From: Bacteroidota bacterium
Lineage (GTDB): Bacteria > Bacteroidota > Bacteroidia > Bacteroidales > JAAUTT01
Direction: 5' to 3'
DNA length: 64,000 bases
NCBI GenBank assembly: GCA_030706405.1
Contig: JAUZOO010000008.1
Coordinates: forward strand, 124,001 to 188,000
Positions 26,248 through 35,084 of this stretch are shown in pieces; position 1 is the first letter of the stretch; every line of letters starts with the position of its first letter. The position numbers and the translations under genes were made by a program. The notes beneath the pieces were generated by a model that ran no database searches, had not been told where the DNA came from, and saw nothing but the letters and a program-made list of their open reading frames with translations.

Positions 26248-27789
26248 ATGAAAGTATTTCGAATTATTACTACTACCGGATATTTATTTATTTTATCCGT
26301 ATTAGGAGCTAATGCTGCTCCTGCAAATACGCCCCAAAACCTCATGTCTCCGCCCGAAACGGAAACCGAAACGTCTATAACTCTGCTGTGGGATAAGCCT
26401 GACGTTTATAAAGATATTGTCGTGTACAATATTTATCAAAATGGGAAACTCGCCGGAACATCGGCCAAGACAAATTTTACGGTTAAAGGGCTACAGCCTA
26501 ATACTTCGTATTCATTTACAGTAAAAGCCCAAAATAAGGGCGGTAAACTGTCCGATGCCGGCAATATTCTTAAAAAATCAACTAAATCTCAGAGCAAAGT
26601 TTTTAATGTTATCGACTATGGAGCCAAAGGCGATGGGGTAACATTAAATACCAAAGCAATTCAAAAAGCTATCGACGAATGCACTGCCGAAGGAACCGTC
26701 TTTATTCCTAAAGGTACATTTCTAAGTGGAGCTCTTTTTCTAAAAAGCAATATGACATTACTCATTGCCAAAGACGGAGTTTTGAAAGGTAGCTCTGATA
26801 TAAACGACTACATGCCGCTTATACCCACTCGTTTTGAAGGTTGGGAAGTATCCAGCTTTGCCAGTTTGATTACTGCCGGGAAGCTGGATAAATCGGGCCC
26901 TTTTAACGTTGAAAATCTTTCGATCCTTGGTGAAGGAAAAATTCAGGGAGCCGGCGGAGATTTGGGAAAAGCCATGACTGCAGCCAAAGGTGGACGTTCC
27001 CGTGGAAGACTCATCTGCCTGATGAATTGCCAAAACGTAAACATTCAGGGATTAAAGATTGAGGACTCGCCATGTTGGACGATTCATTATACCTATTGTA
27101 AAGGCGTTTCGTGTCACGATTTAACTATTCACACCACCGCAGGTAATGGAGACGGCATCGATCCCGATTCGTCGGAGGATTCTTATATCTTCAACAGTTG
27201 GTTTTCCACCGGCGACGATTGTATTGCTATCAAATCGGGAAAAAATCCAGAAGGTAATGTAATTGCGCGTCCTACGATAAATGTACGCGTTACTGATTGC
27301 GTATTTGTTGAGGGACATAGCCTCGCCATTGGAAGTGAACTTTCGGGTGGCATAAAAAATGTATTGGTGCGCGACTGTAAACTTGGAAACCTTGATAACG
27401 GCTTACGTATTAAAACCAATAAATACCGTGGCGGATATGTTGAAAATGTAGTTGTGAAGGATTGCGATTTACTTAAAATTTTGGTTACCACTATTTATAA
27501 TCCTAATAATGACGGCGAAGCCGCTCCCGAACTTACCAAGCTTAGCGGACTGGAGTTTTCAAACCTTGATATGACGAAAGCCAGTACTAAAAAACCTCTT
27601 ATTTCTGTAGATGGCTTTTCCGACCCTGCACATTATTTTAAGAACTTAGTTTTTAAAGATATTAAGCTTCCTGAAGGAGCAGTCGTTACGCTTAAATGTT
27701 GTGACAACGTATTGTTCGACAATGTGACGTCAGTAAGTGGTAAAAAGCCAGACTATCAAGTCAACAACTGCACTAACTTAAAAAAATAG
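26248..27789 (+). CDS. GH28 polygalacturonase with an Fn3 domain, exported
   Basis: A 513-residue pectin-degrading enzyme. A signal peptide (to about residue 23) is followed by an Fn3 domain (about 27-112; PQNLMSPPETETETSITLLW, PNTSYSFTVKA) and the right-handed beta-helix catalytic domain from FNVIDYGAKGDG near 118. The GH28 catalytic residues are all visible: Asp305 (IDPDSS), Asp323 and Asp324 (GDDCIAIKSG), His357 (GHSLAIGSE), and Arg387-Lys389 (RIKT). It would hydrolyse alpha-1,4-galacturonan or related uronan linkages outside the cytoplasm. It stands upstream of the uronate genes but has its own promoter and terminator. Exo or endo action cannot be judged. Confidence 0.94.
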   Translation: MKVFRIITTTGYLFILSVLGANAAPANTPQNLMSPPETETETSITLLWDKPDVYKDIVVYNIYQNGKLAGTSAKTNFTVKGLQPNTSYSFTVKAQNKGGKLSDAGNILKKSTKSQSKVFNVIDYGAKGDGVTLNTKAIQKAIDECTAEGTVFIPKGTFLSGALFLKSNMTLLIAKDGVLKGSSDINDYMPLIPTRFEGWEVSSFASLITAGKLDKSGPFNVENLSILGEGKIQGAGGDLGKAMTAAKGGRSRGRLICLMNCQNVNIQGLKIEDSPCWTIHYTYCKGVSCHDLTIHTTAGNGDGIDPDSSEDSYIFNSWFSTGDDCIAIKSGKNPEGNVIARPTINVRVTDCVFVEGHSLAIGSELSGGIKNVLVRDCKLGNLDNGLRIKTNKYRGGYVENVVVKDCDLLKILVTTIYNPNNDGEAAPELTKLSGLEFSNLDMTKASTKKPLISVDGFSDPAHYFKNLVFKDIKLPEGAVVTLKCCDNVLFDNVTSVSGKKPDYQVNNCTNLKK

Positions 27790-27812
27790 AAATAGCACAA
27801 TATTTTAATAGA

Positions 27813-27846
27813 AGCCTGACAAGTTAAATCCTGTCGGGCTTTTTTA
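27813..27846 (+). terminator. Terminator after the GH28 gene
   Basis: AGCCTGACAAG pairs with CCTGTCGGGCT (27813-27823 and 27830-27840, with G-U pairs), followed by TTTTTT. Confidence 0.8.
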
Positions 27847-27875
27847 TTGAATTTAGTTATAACGAAAGCTATCGA

Positions 27876-29174
27876 TTAGGTAGCCAGCGATAATAGTTGT
27901 TGATAAACTACGCGCCAGCCTTCCCATTCGCGCATTTCGCCAAGCGACTCATTATGCCACAGGCTGATAAACGTTCCATTAACTTTTTTCACCTCGTTAA
28001 TTAACAACGACATGGTTTCTAAAGCTTCCAGAACGGAGAATTTTTTGTAGTGATTTAACGTTCCGTCCATCACCTGGAAGGGATATACCATTAAGGTTGT
28101 TTCGGTTTCGGTACGTAAATCATAAAATGGAAATGGAGTACAGGTTCCGGCTCTAAAACCCGGAGCATCGGCATATCCCATAGTGTAATCTTCCGTAATG
28201 CCACAATCAATTAGGCGCTGGTATGTCTCGGGCAAGTTTAACTTTAAAAAATGTTGCCGGCTGGCTGTGACTTTTCTTCCCAAAATACTTTCGAGTATTT
28301 TTAACTCATTATTAAGAATTTTGATGTTGGCGTTTGACCCATATGAGGGATGAAGCCCAACATTGTTGTTATTACCAATTTCGTGGATAAGTTTTCGTAT
28401 TGAGGGATGGAATGGCGAAATATTTTTGTCGTATGGTCCGTATTGTCCAACAAGGAAAAAATATACCGGGTTGAGTCCGTACTGTTTGTGCCATTCAGAA
28501 AATAAATCGTACGTATCAAAAGGATCTGCATCTCCTTGTATTAAAGTGTCCCATCGAAGTTTAAGATCGTTTTTGTTGCGTTTGATAATGGCTTTTGCCA
28601 CAGCCCCCGATGTGCGGAGAAATGATCGATAGCGGTATGCATAGGCAATGTCCACATCGATGGTGGGTATGTAAGTGTATTTTCGTTCGGGGAAAACAAA
28701 TTTGGGATAATATTCTTCGATTAACTGTTTGAGGAACATAGCCCAATGATCAACCACCGGAATCTCCAAAAAATTATTTTGAAAAGCTACTGATTCGGAA
28801 GCCATAACGCGTTGATGTTGGTCGTAATGCTGAGGCCTGTACTCCTCGTACCTGCTAACCATAAAAAACGCAGCAGCGAACGGGTCAAAAGGAATATCGG
28901 GCTGGTTATTTCCCGGGAAAAGTATGGGAATGTTGTTATATAACGATACTTGTGGAGTAAAAAAATTTATATCATCTTCTGCCAACAGAGGGTGAGGAAA
29001 TATGGTAATGCAATCTGATTCTTCATGAGAATAATTAATCCGTGGCAAGGAAGATTTGTCAAATTCGTCACGGTTAGTGGTTATGGTGACTCTAACCCCC
29101 AAGATAGTTTCAAATAAGAAACGGGCTATATACGAAAGGCGAGAGGTAATTTGTGGAGTATAGAGAAGAATCAT
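27876..29174 (-). CDS. Polysaccharide deacetylase-like protein with DUF7033-type N-domain
   Basis: A 432-residue protein. The N-terminal part to about 165 (FLFETILGVRV, FDPFAAAFFMVSRYEEY) fits the DUF7033 region typical of Bacteroidota. The remainder is a NodB-like barrel: metal-binding Asp pair in YIPTIDVDIAYAYRYR near 172, His in VGLHPSYGS near 272, RQHFLK near 305, and LWHNESLG near 414. No signal peptide is present, so it is probably cytoplasmic, and related genes are often in surface-polysaccharide loci. The substrate is unknown. It converges on the GH28 gene and is divergent from kdgK across 309 bases. Confidence 0.82.
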   Translation of the reverse strand: MILLYTPQITSRLSYIARFLFETILGVRVTITTNRDEFDKSSLPRINYSHEESDCITIFPHPLLAEDDINFFTPQVSLYNNIPILFPGNNQPDIPFDPFAAAFFMVSRYEEYRPQHYDQHQRVMASESVAFQNNFLEIPVVDHWAMFLKQLIEEYYPKFVFPERKYTYIPTIDVDIAYAYRYRSFLRTSGAVAKAIIKRNKNDLKLRWDTLIQGDADPFDTYDLFSEWHKQYGLNPVYFFLVGQYGPYDKNISPFHPSIRKLIHEIGNNNNVGLHPSYGSNANIKILNNELKILESILGRKVTASRQHFLKLNLPETYQRLIDCGITEDYTMGYADAPGFRAGTCTPFPFYDLRTETETTLMVYPFQVMDGTLNHYKKFSVLEALETMSLLINEVKKVNGTFISLWHNESLGEMREWEGWRVVYQQLLSLAT

Positions 29175-29483
29175 ATGCTGGAGGTTTATTATGTAAAGAT
29201 AAAAGGTTTATACTCTAAATTGGTTGCCTATTAGGCCAAACGCATTAAAAATAATAAACATCCATCCTCGCAAGCTGCGACTATGCAATCGACATTTTAC
29301 GATTAAAATCTATGTTTGACACGGAATAAACAATTTTCACTTGCCTTAAAACGGTGTCTAATTTTACCAATTAATGCCTATTTTTAAGGTCTCTTATCGC
29401 TATTGCTGATAATTAAAGTTGTTTGTTTGTCGGTCGTCAGTATTAGCCAGGGGAAAATAAACTATTATTTAACTAGTAAAAAA
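29175..29483. other. Divergent intergenic region before the first KDG kinase
   Basis: A TATGTTTG box lies at 29311-29318 but has no clear -33 element. TGCAATCGACA at 29284-29294 contains GCAATCGA, the half-site of the palindrome found at the kduI and kdgK promoters (36192 and 37466). Whether the LacI protein binds here is uncertain. Otherwise nothing stands out. Confidence 0.4.
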
Positions 29484-30515
29484 ATGTTTAAAACCATAGA
29501 AGGAAAAGAATTTGCCGTAATGGGGCTGGGCGAAGTGTTATTACGATTATCGCCTCCAAATAAAGAACGAATATTAGCCGGAGAAGTTTTCGAAAAACGG
29601 GCAGGTGGATCGGAATTAAACGTTGTTTCTGGCATCTCGTTATTGGGGTTGCGTACCGGGATTATTACCAAACTTCCCAATAACGAAATTGGGAAATACA
29701 TAAAGAATAAAATCAGGTTTGGCGGAGTAAGCGACGATTATATCATTTACGATTCTTCGCGTAATGCACGCCTAGGTATTTATTATCTCGAAAGTGGGGC
29801 TGCTCCTCGTAAGACGACTGTAGTGTACGACCGTGCGAACTCTTCGTTTACCTCTATTTCCAACCTCGAAATTCCCGAGGATGTTTACAGCAAAACCGCT
29901 GTATTTCATTTTAGTGGCATCACTATGGCGCTGAATGAGAATATCCGGGAGGTGATTCATCATGCTATTCCTAAAATCAAGGCTAACGGAGGACTAGTTT
30001 CATTCGACGTAAATTTCAGGGCTTCCCTTTGGGATGAAGAAGAAGCAAAACGCGAGATTGAAAAGGTCTTGCCTCATATTGACATTCTGTTTATTTCTGA
30101 AGAAACCTCGCGAAAAATGTTTGGTTGCACGGGTACTTTAGAGGAAATCATGAAATCGTTTTCGAAAGATTATGGATGTCGCCTGGTTGCAACTACAAAA
30201 CGCACCGTTTTAAGCCCGACGCGTCATACCTGGGATTCGCAGATTTATTCGCGCGACGAAGATTGTTTCTATCGCGAAGAGCCATACCCCGAAATTGAAG
30301 TTGTAGATCGTATTGGAAGTGGCGATGCTTATCTGGCCGGCGTACTTTTCGGTTTGTTGAAGTTTAAAAATGTACAGAAGGCTCTCGAATATGGAAATGC
30401 CATGGCGGCTATTAAAAATACGATTCCCGGCGATATGCCGGTAAGTGATTTTAATGAAATAAGTAAGGTTATCAGCGATCATCAATCGCATAACAGCTCA
30501 GAGATGAACCGTTAA
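29484..30515 (+). CDS. kdgK: PfkB-family sugar kinase, KDG kinase-like (first copy)
   Basis: A 343-residue kinase of the ribokinase fold, probably phosphorylating 2-keto-3-deoxygluconate. It has GLGEVLLRLSPP near 14, the sugar site RAGGSELNVVSGI near 41, LGIYYLESGAAPR near 95, VVYDRANSSF near 111, and the anion-hole and base motif DRIGSGDAYLAG near 279, where family members normally have GAGD.F. The ATG at 29484 is used; a TTG further upstream would add residues unlike the family. A second, closer KDG kinase lies at 35085. The two share VVYDRA.SS and the TWFHWTGI/VFHFSGI region. Which of them serves KDG is not certain. Confidence 0.85.
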   Translation: MFKTIEGKEFAVMGLGEVLLRLSPPNKERILAGEVFEKRAGGSELNVVSGISLLGLRTGIITKLPNNEIGKYIKNKIRFGGVSDDYIIYDSSRNARLGIYYLESGAAPRKTTVVYDRANSSFTSISNLEIPEDVYSKTAVFHFSGITMALNENIREVIHHAIPKIKANGGLVSFDVNFRASLWDEEEAKREIEKVLPHIDILFISEETSRKMFGCTGTLEEIMKSFSKDYGCRLVATTKRTVLSPTRHTWDSQIYSRDEDCFYREEPYPEIEVVDRIGSGDAYLAGVLFGLLKFKNVQKALEYGNAMAAIKNTIPGDMPVSDFNEISKVISDHQSHNSSEMNR

Positions 30516-30520
30516 AAGCT

Positions 30521-30580
30521 TTAAATGATATGAAAAAAGCGGGAGTAACAAATACATCCCGCTTTTTTCATATCATTTAA
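30521..30580. terminator. Very long bidirectional terminator
   Basis: A perfect 24-bp stem (30521-30544 and 30557-30580) with a 12-base loop. The GC part GCGGGA/TCCCGC is flanked by A6/T6 and then TTAAATGATATG arms. It lies between the convergent kdgK and GNAT genes, 5 bases from each coding end. Confidence 0.92.
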
Positions 30581-30584
30581 TGAC

Positions 30585-31703
30585 TTAGAGTGCCTTCTGA
30601 TAAACACGGAACCGCTTAATCAAAAACGCTCCGTAACGTTTAAATTCAGCCATCATATCCTTATTTTCTTCCATTACCACATGAGTATCAACGTAATCCA
30701 TTTTAGCCGCAATAACCGAACGAATTGTACCCAAAGTTAAAAATAAGTCGAGAGCTTGCTTCTGATATGCCGGTTTTATTCCTCCCAGCATGATATTGAC
30801 TGACCGGGCTTTCTTAATAGCCCGCAGAATATAAAACAATCCAAACGGAAACAACCGCCCTTTGGCCTTCTGAATACCCTTGTACATATTGGGCATACTT
30901 GCCGAAAAGGCAATAACTTCACCGTCTTTAACCACCATTTTAACAAAACGAGGGTCGAGAAGGGGCAAATATTGTTTGGCCAAACCCATCATCTCTTCCT
31001 CAGTCATAGGTATAAACCCGTAAATATCACTAAAAGACTCATTTACTAATTGCATAGCCGACATGATATAAGGCTTCATCTGACTATTTTTAGTAAATTC
31101 AATAAACTGAAGATCTTTACGTGAAGTAACACGGTCAAAAATGCGGTCCATTACCTCCGGAACCGGATTTACTACCGGAAACCGATAAATAACACAATCG
31201 AGCTCCTTAGCATAGCCTTCGGCTTCTACCAATTTTGGCAAAAAACTAAAGTTGCAGGCACTATCAATAACTGGCTCATATTCAAAACCTTCTATCAAAA
31301 GCCCTTGAACTTCTTTATCCGAGAAACCGAAAGGCCCTATAATTTTGTTCATTCCGTGCTCGCGCCCCCAGTTTTCGATATCGCTAATTAAAGCATGCGA
31401 GACTTCGGAATCTTCATAACATTCCAGAAATCCAAACCTTGCATTCTTAAGGTTAAAAAGTTCGTTATGCTGACGATTGATAATACCCATGATCCGTCCA
31501 ACAGCCTTACCATCTTTATAGGCAAGAACCATTTTATAATCACAAACACGAAACGATGCGTTTTTCTGGGGATTAAAAAGTTTTTTTTCGTCGAAGTAGA
31601 TGGGATAAAGCCACTTATCGTGACCCTTATGTATTTTTTCGGGCAAATAAATAAATTCCTTAAAGTCTTTTTTAGTTTTTACTTCTTTTAATTCTATTGC
31701 CAT
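30585..31703 (-). CDS. GNAT-like acyltransferase
   Basis: A 372-residue protein of the GNAT superfamily. The N-terminal half contains MVLAYKDGKAVGRIMGIIN near 58, a GNAT strand-turn pattern, and IIGPFGFSDKEVQGLLIEG near 120. The second half contains FVKMVVKDGEVIAFSASMP near 258, a second GNAT-like unit. Such double-GNAT proteins are widespread in Bacteroidota and annotated only as N-acetyltransferase-like. It follows the PAP2 gene by 44 bases and is probably co-transcribed with it, which hints at lipid or envelope acylation; that is inference. Confidence 0.7.
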   Translation of the reverse strand: MAIELKEVKTKKDFKEFIYLPEKIHKGHDKWLYPIYFDEKKLFNPQKNASFRVCDYKMVLAYKDGKAVGRIMGIINRQHNELFNLKNARFGFLECYEDSEVSHALISDIENWGREHGMNKIIGPFGFSDKEVQGLLIEGFEYEPVIDSACNFSFLPKLVEAEGYAKELDCVIYRFPVVNPVPEVMDRIFDRVTSRKDLQFIEFTKNSQMKPYIMSAMQLVNESFSDIYGFIPMTEEEMMGLAKQYLPLLDPRFVKMVVKDGEVIAFSASMPNMYKGIQKAKGRLFPFGLFYILRAIKKARSVNIMLGGIKPAYQKQALDLFLTLGTIRSVIAAKMDYVDTHVVMEENKDMMAEFKRYGAFLIKRFRVYQKAL

Positions 31704-31747
31704 ATATTAATTTTTTGTTAAGTCTATTGAGCCGCAAAAATAAGATT

Positions 31748-32716
31748 TTACCTGAAAGGATTTTGTCTTTGCCGAATTTTCTCGCTAATATCGTTAACCC
31801 AAACCCGAATTTTCTCATAAACCAACTGCACCTTTATCTCCTGCGACAAACCTTGCACAATAACATTATATGCCTGGATGCTAATCCAGTACAAGGTTGG
31901 AACCGTAAGAACTCCTGCAATAACGTCAATGGCATAGTGAGCTTTAATATAAACGGTTGAAAGGATCAAAATAATACCAATGGGAATATACCATTTTAAC
32001 AGCTTTGGAGCATATTTCGAAGCCAACACTAACAACAGGCACATAATTCCTACATGCGAACTGGGAAATGCTGCCGTAGGGCGTTCGCCCATTTCGTGGA
32101 CAATAGCAACCGCCTTGCTAAACAAATATCCATCGGGAAGAAGATTGTCGGGCGGAGCAAAATAGAACTGTGGGCCGGCAACCGGGAAAAAAATAAATAT
32201 AAAATAGTAGATGTAAAACGACATACAGATTATGAATACACTTATCGAAAAATCCTCATAATCATCGCGGTAAATCTTATAACAGAGAATAAATATAAGG
32301 ATGTAAAACGAAAAATATCCAAGATTCATCAATTCGCTAAACCAGCGCCATGGAAAATATTCAGAGAACCAAATGCTGGGATGACCACCGAAAATAGTCA
32401 CTTCGAGGTTTGCTACCCACGGATCAAGATTAGGAAAAAATATATTATTCAGATAATCTGTTTCGGGATAAAAATAACACAAAAGCGCCAACGGGTAAAA
32501 ATGACGGACAAACCGAACCAATTTGGAAGGATACGTGTAATCGAGATAAATAAAAAGGCTAATAACACCAACCAAGAATACTCTGGTGGTTAAATGTACT
32601 GCAACATCATTCAGTTTTAAGGCACTAAAAAAAATAAATATCCCGGTTAAAAGGATATAAGCAATCGTTATCAGATCGGTAGGATAAACTATCCGTAAAA
32701 TTTTTCTCCAAGGCAT
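31748..32716 (-). CDS. PAP2-family membrane phosphatase / phosphotransferase
   Basis: A 322-residue integral membrane protein with about eight hydrophobic segments. The PAP2 catalytic signatures are AGPQFYF near 176, PSSHVG near 219 and KAHYAIDVIAG near 259. The long N-terminal membrane part and GPQFYF motif are like the Aur1/Ipt1 group (PAP2_3), which moves phospho-head groups onto ceramides, but a plain lipid phosphatase is equally possible. A box TACCTTTG lies at 32742-32749 on the minus strand before the start. The GNAT gene follows. Confidence 0.82.
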   Translation of the reverse strand: MPWRKILRIVYPTDLITIAYILLTGIFIFFSALKLNDVAVHLTTRVFLVGVISLFIYLDYTYPSKLVRFVRHFYPLALLCYFYPETDYLNNIFFPNLDPWVANLEVTIFGGHPSIWFSEYFPWRWFSELMNLGYFSFYILIFILCYKIYRDDYEDFSISVFIICMSFYIYYFIFIFFPVAGPQFYFAPPDNLLPDGYLFSKAVAIVHEMGERPTAAFPSSHVGIMCLLLVLASKYAPKLLKWYIPIGIILILSTVYIKAHYAIDVIAGVLTVPTLYWISIQAYNVIVQGLSQEIKVQLVYEKIRVWVNDISEKIRQRQNPFR

Positions 32717-32816
32717 TCTTAAAGTCTAAAAAATCAGCGTGCAAAGGTAACTATAAAATGATTGAAGAGCATTTCCATATCTCTGTTTTTAGAACAAATT
32801 TAAATTTCGGTCATAA

Positions 32817-32847
32817 AAAAAGAGAGATCTATAAGAACCTCTCTTTT
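32817..32847 (-). terminator. Terminator after exuT
   Basis: AAAAGAGAG/CTCTCTTTT arms (32817-32825 and 32839-32847) around a 13-base loop, 23 bases beyond the exuT stop. Confidence 0.75.
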
Positions 32848-32869
32848 ATATCAATCGTTTATCAAATTA

Positions 32870-34228
32870 TCATAAATCGGTAATAGGGCTATGTTTAGGA
32901 ACCAAAACCTTCATAATAGTCCAAGCAATAACATACGACAAGGCGCAAACCATAAACATGATTCCGTAAGCAACTTTAGGGGTAGCGATAAAAATATCAG
33001 TTAAACGTCCGGCAAGAATCTGAACTGCTACACCACCTATACCTCCGGCCATGGCACCAATTCCGGTTACTGAGCCAACTGCTTTCTTGGGAAACATATC
33101 GGATACCGTTGTAAACAAGTTAGCTGACCAAGCCTGGTGGGCTGCAGCACCAATACAAATTACAGCTACTGCCAATGTAGAAGCCCAAGAACCAAAAACT
33201 TGTACATTTCCAAAAAACTGGGTTGTCAACACTATCAAAGGAACAACAGCTATAGATAACATTGCTGTCATGCGGGCTTTATATACCTGCATACCACGGT
33301 TCATCAACATCATCGGGATACTTCCACCAAATACACTACCTATAATAGCAATACCATAAACAATAAAAGTTGGCCACATTACTTCGTGTTTGGTCATTCC
33401 AAATTGTTTGATAAGGTAATCAGGCAACCAAAAAAGATAAAACCACCAAACACCGTCGGTCATAAATTTACCGAAGAAAAAAGACCATGTTTGACGATAA
33501 CCAAGCAATTTTCCCCAAGAAACTTTTGCTGTATCACCGTTTGCTTCTTCTGATTTTACAGCAACTGCATCATCGCTATGAATGTAATTATATTCTGCTT
33601 GCGATAAGCGCTTTTGTTTACTGGGAGCATCATATAGCCAGAACCAAAATATCAGCCATATAAAACCAACCCCACCAGTAATAATAAAAGCCATTTTCCA
33701 ACCAAGTGCATCGCCAAAAAACACCATGCACCAAGGAACAAATAATGCAGAGATCATAGCCCCGAGGTTCGATCCGCTATTAAAAATACCTGTAGCCAGA
33801 GCCCTTTCCTTTTTTGGAAACCATTCGGCCACCGTTTTAATCGATGCCGGGAAGTTTCCTGCTTCACCAACTCCAAAAAGGCTCCGGATAGCAACATGCA
33901 CCCAAAGTGTAGCACCGGCAAATGCATTTAACATCCCAAAAAGAGACCATACGATAAGTGACAACGCTAATCCGAGTTTAGTCCCAATCTTATCAATAAC
34001 CCACCCTGCAATAATGGTCATGCAGGCATAAAATCCTGTAAAAAAAGAGGTTAAAATAGAAAAGTCGGTATTCGTCCAGCCAAAACCTTCCGGGGAGCAA
34101 AAGTATGGCTTTACGTACGAAATCACCTGACGATCCATGTAGTTGAATGTCGTTGAGAAAAGTAGTAAAGTAGCGATGGTCCATCGGTACTTTCCAATGT
34201 TTTCTACAACTTGTTGTTTAGTACTCAT
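32870..34228 (-). CDS. exuT: Hexuronate MFS transporter
   Basis: A 452-residue major-facilitator transporter with 12 predicted membrane segments, of the anion:cation symporter branch that includes ExuT. Marks are FNYMDRQVISYVKPYF near 28, GWVIDKIGTKLGLALSL near 75, the loop RSLFGVGEAGNFPASIKTVAEWFP near 114, and FNSGSNLGAM near 149. It is last in the minus-strand operon kdgK-eda-exuT, which supports uptake of galacturonate, glucuronate or their unsaturated derivatives. It follows eda by 76 bases containing a hairpin. Confidence 0.9.
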   Translation of the reverse strand: MSTKQQVVENIGKYRWTIATLLLFSTTFNYMDRQVISYVKPYFCSPEGFGWTNTDFSILTSFFTGFYACMTIIAGWVIDKIGTKLGLALSLIVWSLFGMLNAFAGATLWVHVAIRSLFGVGEAGNFPASIKTVAEWFPKKERALATGIFNSGSNLGAMISALFVPWCMVFFGDALGWKMAFIITGGVGFIWLIFWFWLYDAPSKQKRLSQAEYNYIHSDDAVAVKSEEANGDTAKVSWGKLLGYRQTWSFFFGKFMTDGVWWFYLFWLPDYLIKQFGMTKHEVMWPTFIVYGIAIIGSVFGGSIPMMLMNRGMQVYKARMTAMLSIAVVPLIVLTTQFFGNVQVFGSWASTLAVAVICIGAAAHQAWSANLFTTVSDMFPKKAVGSVTGIGAMAGGIGGVAVQILAGRLTDIFIATPKVAYGIMFMVCALSYVIAWTIMKVLVPKHSPITDL

Positions 34229-34262
34229 TTAATTATTGTTTTTGGTTAATAGTTTTTCAATA

Positions 34263-34296
34263 AAAAGACTACCTGGAAATTTTCAGATAGTCTTTT
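34263..34296 (-). terminator. Hairpin between eda and exuT
   Basis: A 13-bp stem with one mismatch (34263-34275 and 34284-34296; AAAAGACTACCTG) and an 8-base loop within the operon; it may reduce exuT expression or mark RNA ends. Confidence 0.65.
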
Positions 34297-34304
34297 GAGG
34301 GAGC

Positions 34305-34970
34305 TTATTTTACTTTTTTAACAATCTCCAAAGCATCTTTACACATTTGTGTGATCTTTCCCCATTCCTTTGCTTTAAGAATATCTGCCGGGAATAGATT
34401 TGAGCCCATACCTACACAAGTAACTCCTGCACCAAACCAACCTTTAAGATTAGTTTCTTCTGGCTTCACCCCTCCGGTTACCATCAAATTGGACCAAGGC
34501 ATTGGAGCTTTTAGTCCTTTAACAAAATTCGTACCCAAAACATCTCCCGGGAATACTTTGCAAATATCGCATCCTGCTTCCTGAGCAAATCCAACTTCCG
34601 AAACGGAGCCACAACCCGGAGCATAAGGCACTAAACGGCGATTGCAAATTTTTGCAACTTCGGGGTTAAACAAAGGACCTACAACAAAGTTAGCTCCTAG
34701 CTGAAGGTAAAGAGCTGCTGTTGCCGGATCAACAATCGATCCAATACCCATAATCATTTCAGGGCATTCTTTAGCAGCAAATTTCACCAATTCGCCGAAA
34801 ATTTCATGGGCAAACTCACCACGGTTGGTGAATTCAAATGCACGCACACCACCTTCATAGCATGCTTTTACAACTTGTTTCGATACTTCTTTATCGTTAT
34901 TATAGAATACAGGTACAATACCAGTTTGAGCCATGGCGGTAATTACCTGAACTTTTGAAAATTTTGCCAT
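34305..34970 (-). CDS. eda: KDPG/KHG aldolase
   Basis: A 221-residue class I aldolase splitting 2-keto-3-deoxy-6-phosphogluconate into pyruvate and glyceraldehyde 3-phosphate. The Schiff-base lysine is Lys138 in CDICKVFPG; Glu46-Thr48-Arg50 (FEFTNR) form the usual E.T.R active-site strand; GIGSIVDP near 75 and VTGGVKPEE are present. It lies 114 bases downstream of the KDG kinase, whose product it cleaves, and upstream of exuT. The intergenic region holds a long hairpin at 35020-35069. Confidence 0.95.
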   Translation of the reverse strand: MAKFSKVQVITAMAQTGIVPVFYNNDKEVSKQVVKACYEGGVRAFEFTNRGEFAHEIFGELVKFAAKECPEMIMGIGSIVDPATAALYLQLGANFVVGPLFNPEVAKICNRRLVPYAPGCGSVSEVGFAQEAGCDICKVFPGDVLGTNFVKGLKAPMPWSNLMVTGGVKPEETNLKGWFGAGVTCVGMGSNLFPADILKAKEWGKITQMCKDALEIVKKVK

Positions 34971-35019
34971 AATGAATCAATTTTAGATTATTACGATTTT
35001 TATTCAATGTTATAAAGAA

Positions 35020-35069
35020 AAATTGACACTTTACAATGGAAATGATTTCCAATCGTAAAGTGTCAATTT
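35020..35069 (-). terminator. Long hairpin between kdgK and eda
   Basis: A perfect 15-bp outer stem (35020-35034 and 35055-35069; TTGACACTTTAC) encloses an inner palindrome TGGAAATGATTTCCA (35037-35051). The left flank is A-rich, giving a U run on the minus-strand transcript. It could limit read-through from kdgK to eda. Confidence 0.75.
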
Positions 35070-35084
35070 AAAATGAACTATTTG

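Noticed and set aside
26248-30515. A complete pectin utilisation locus
   Set aside because: No SusC/SusD pair, pectate lyase or uxaC/uxaA was found, so only a partial uronate region can be claimed.
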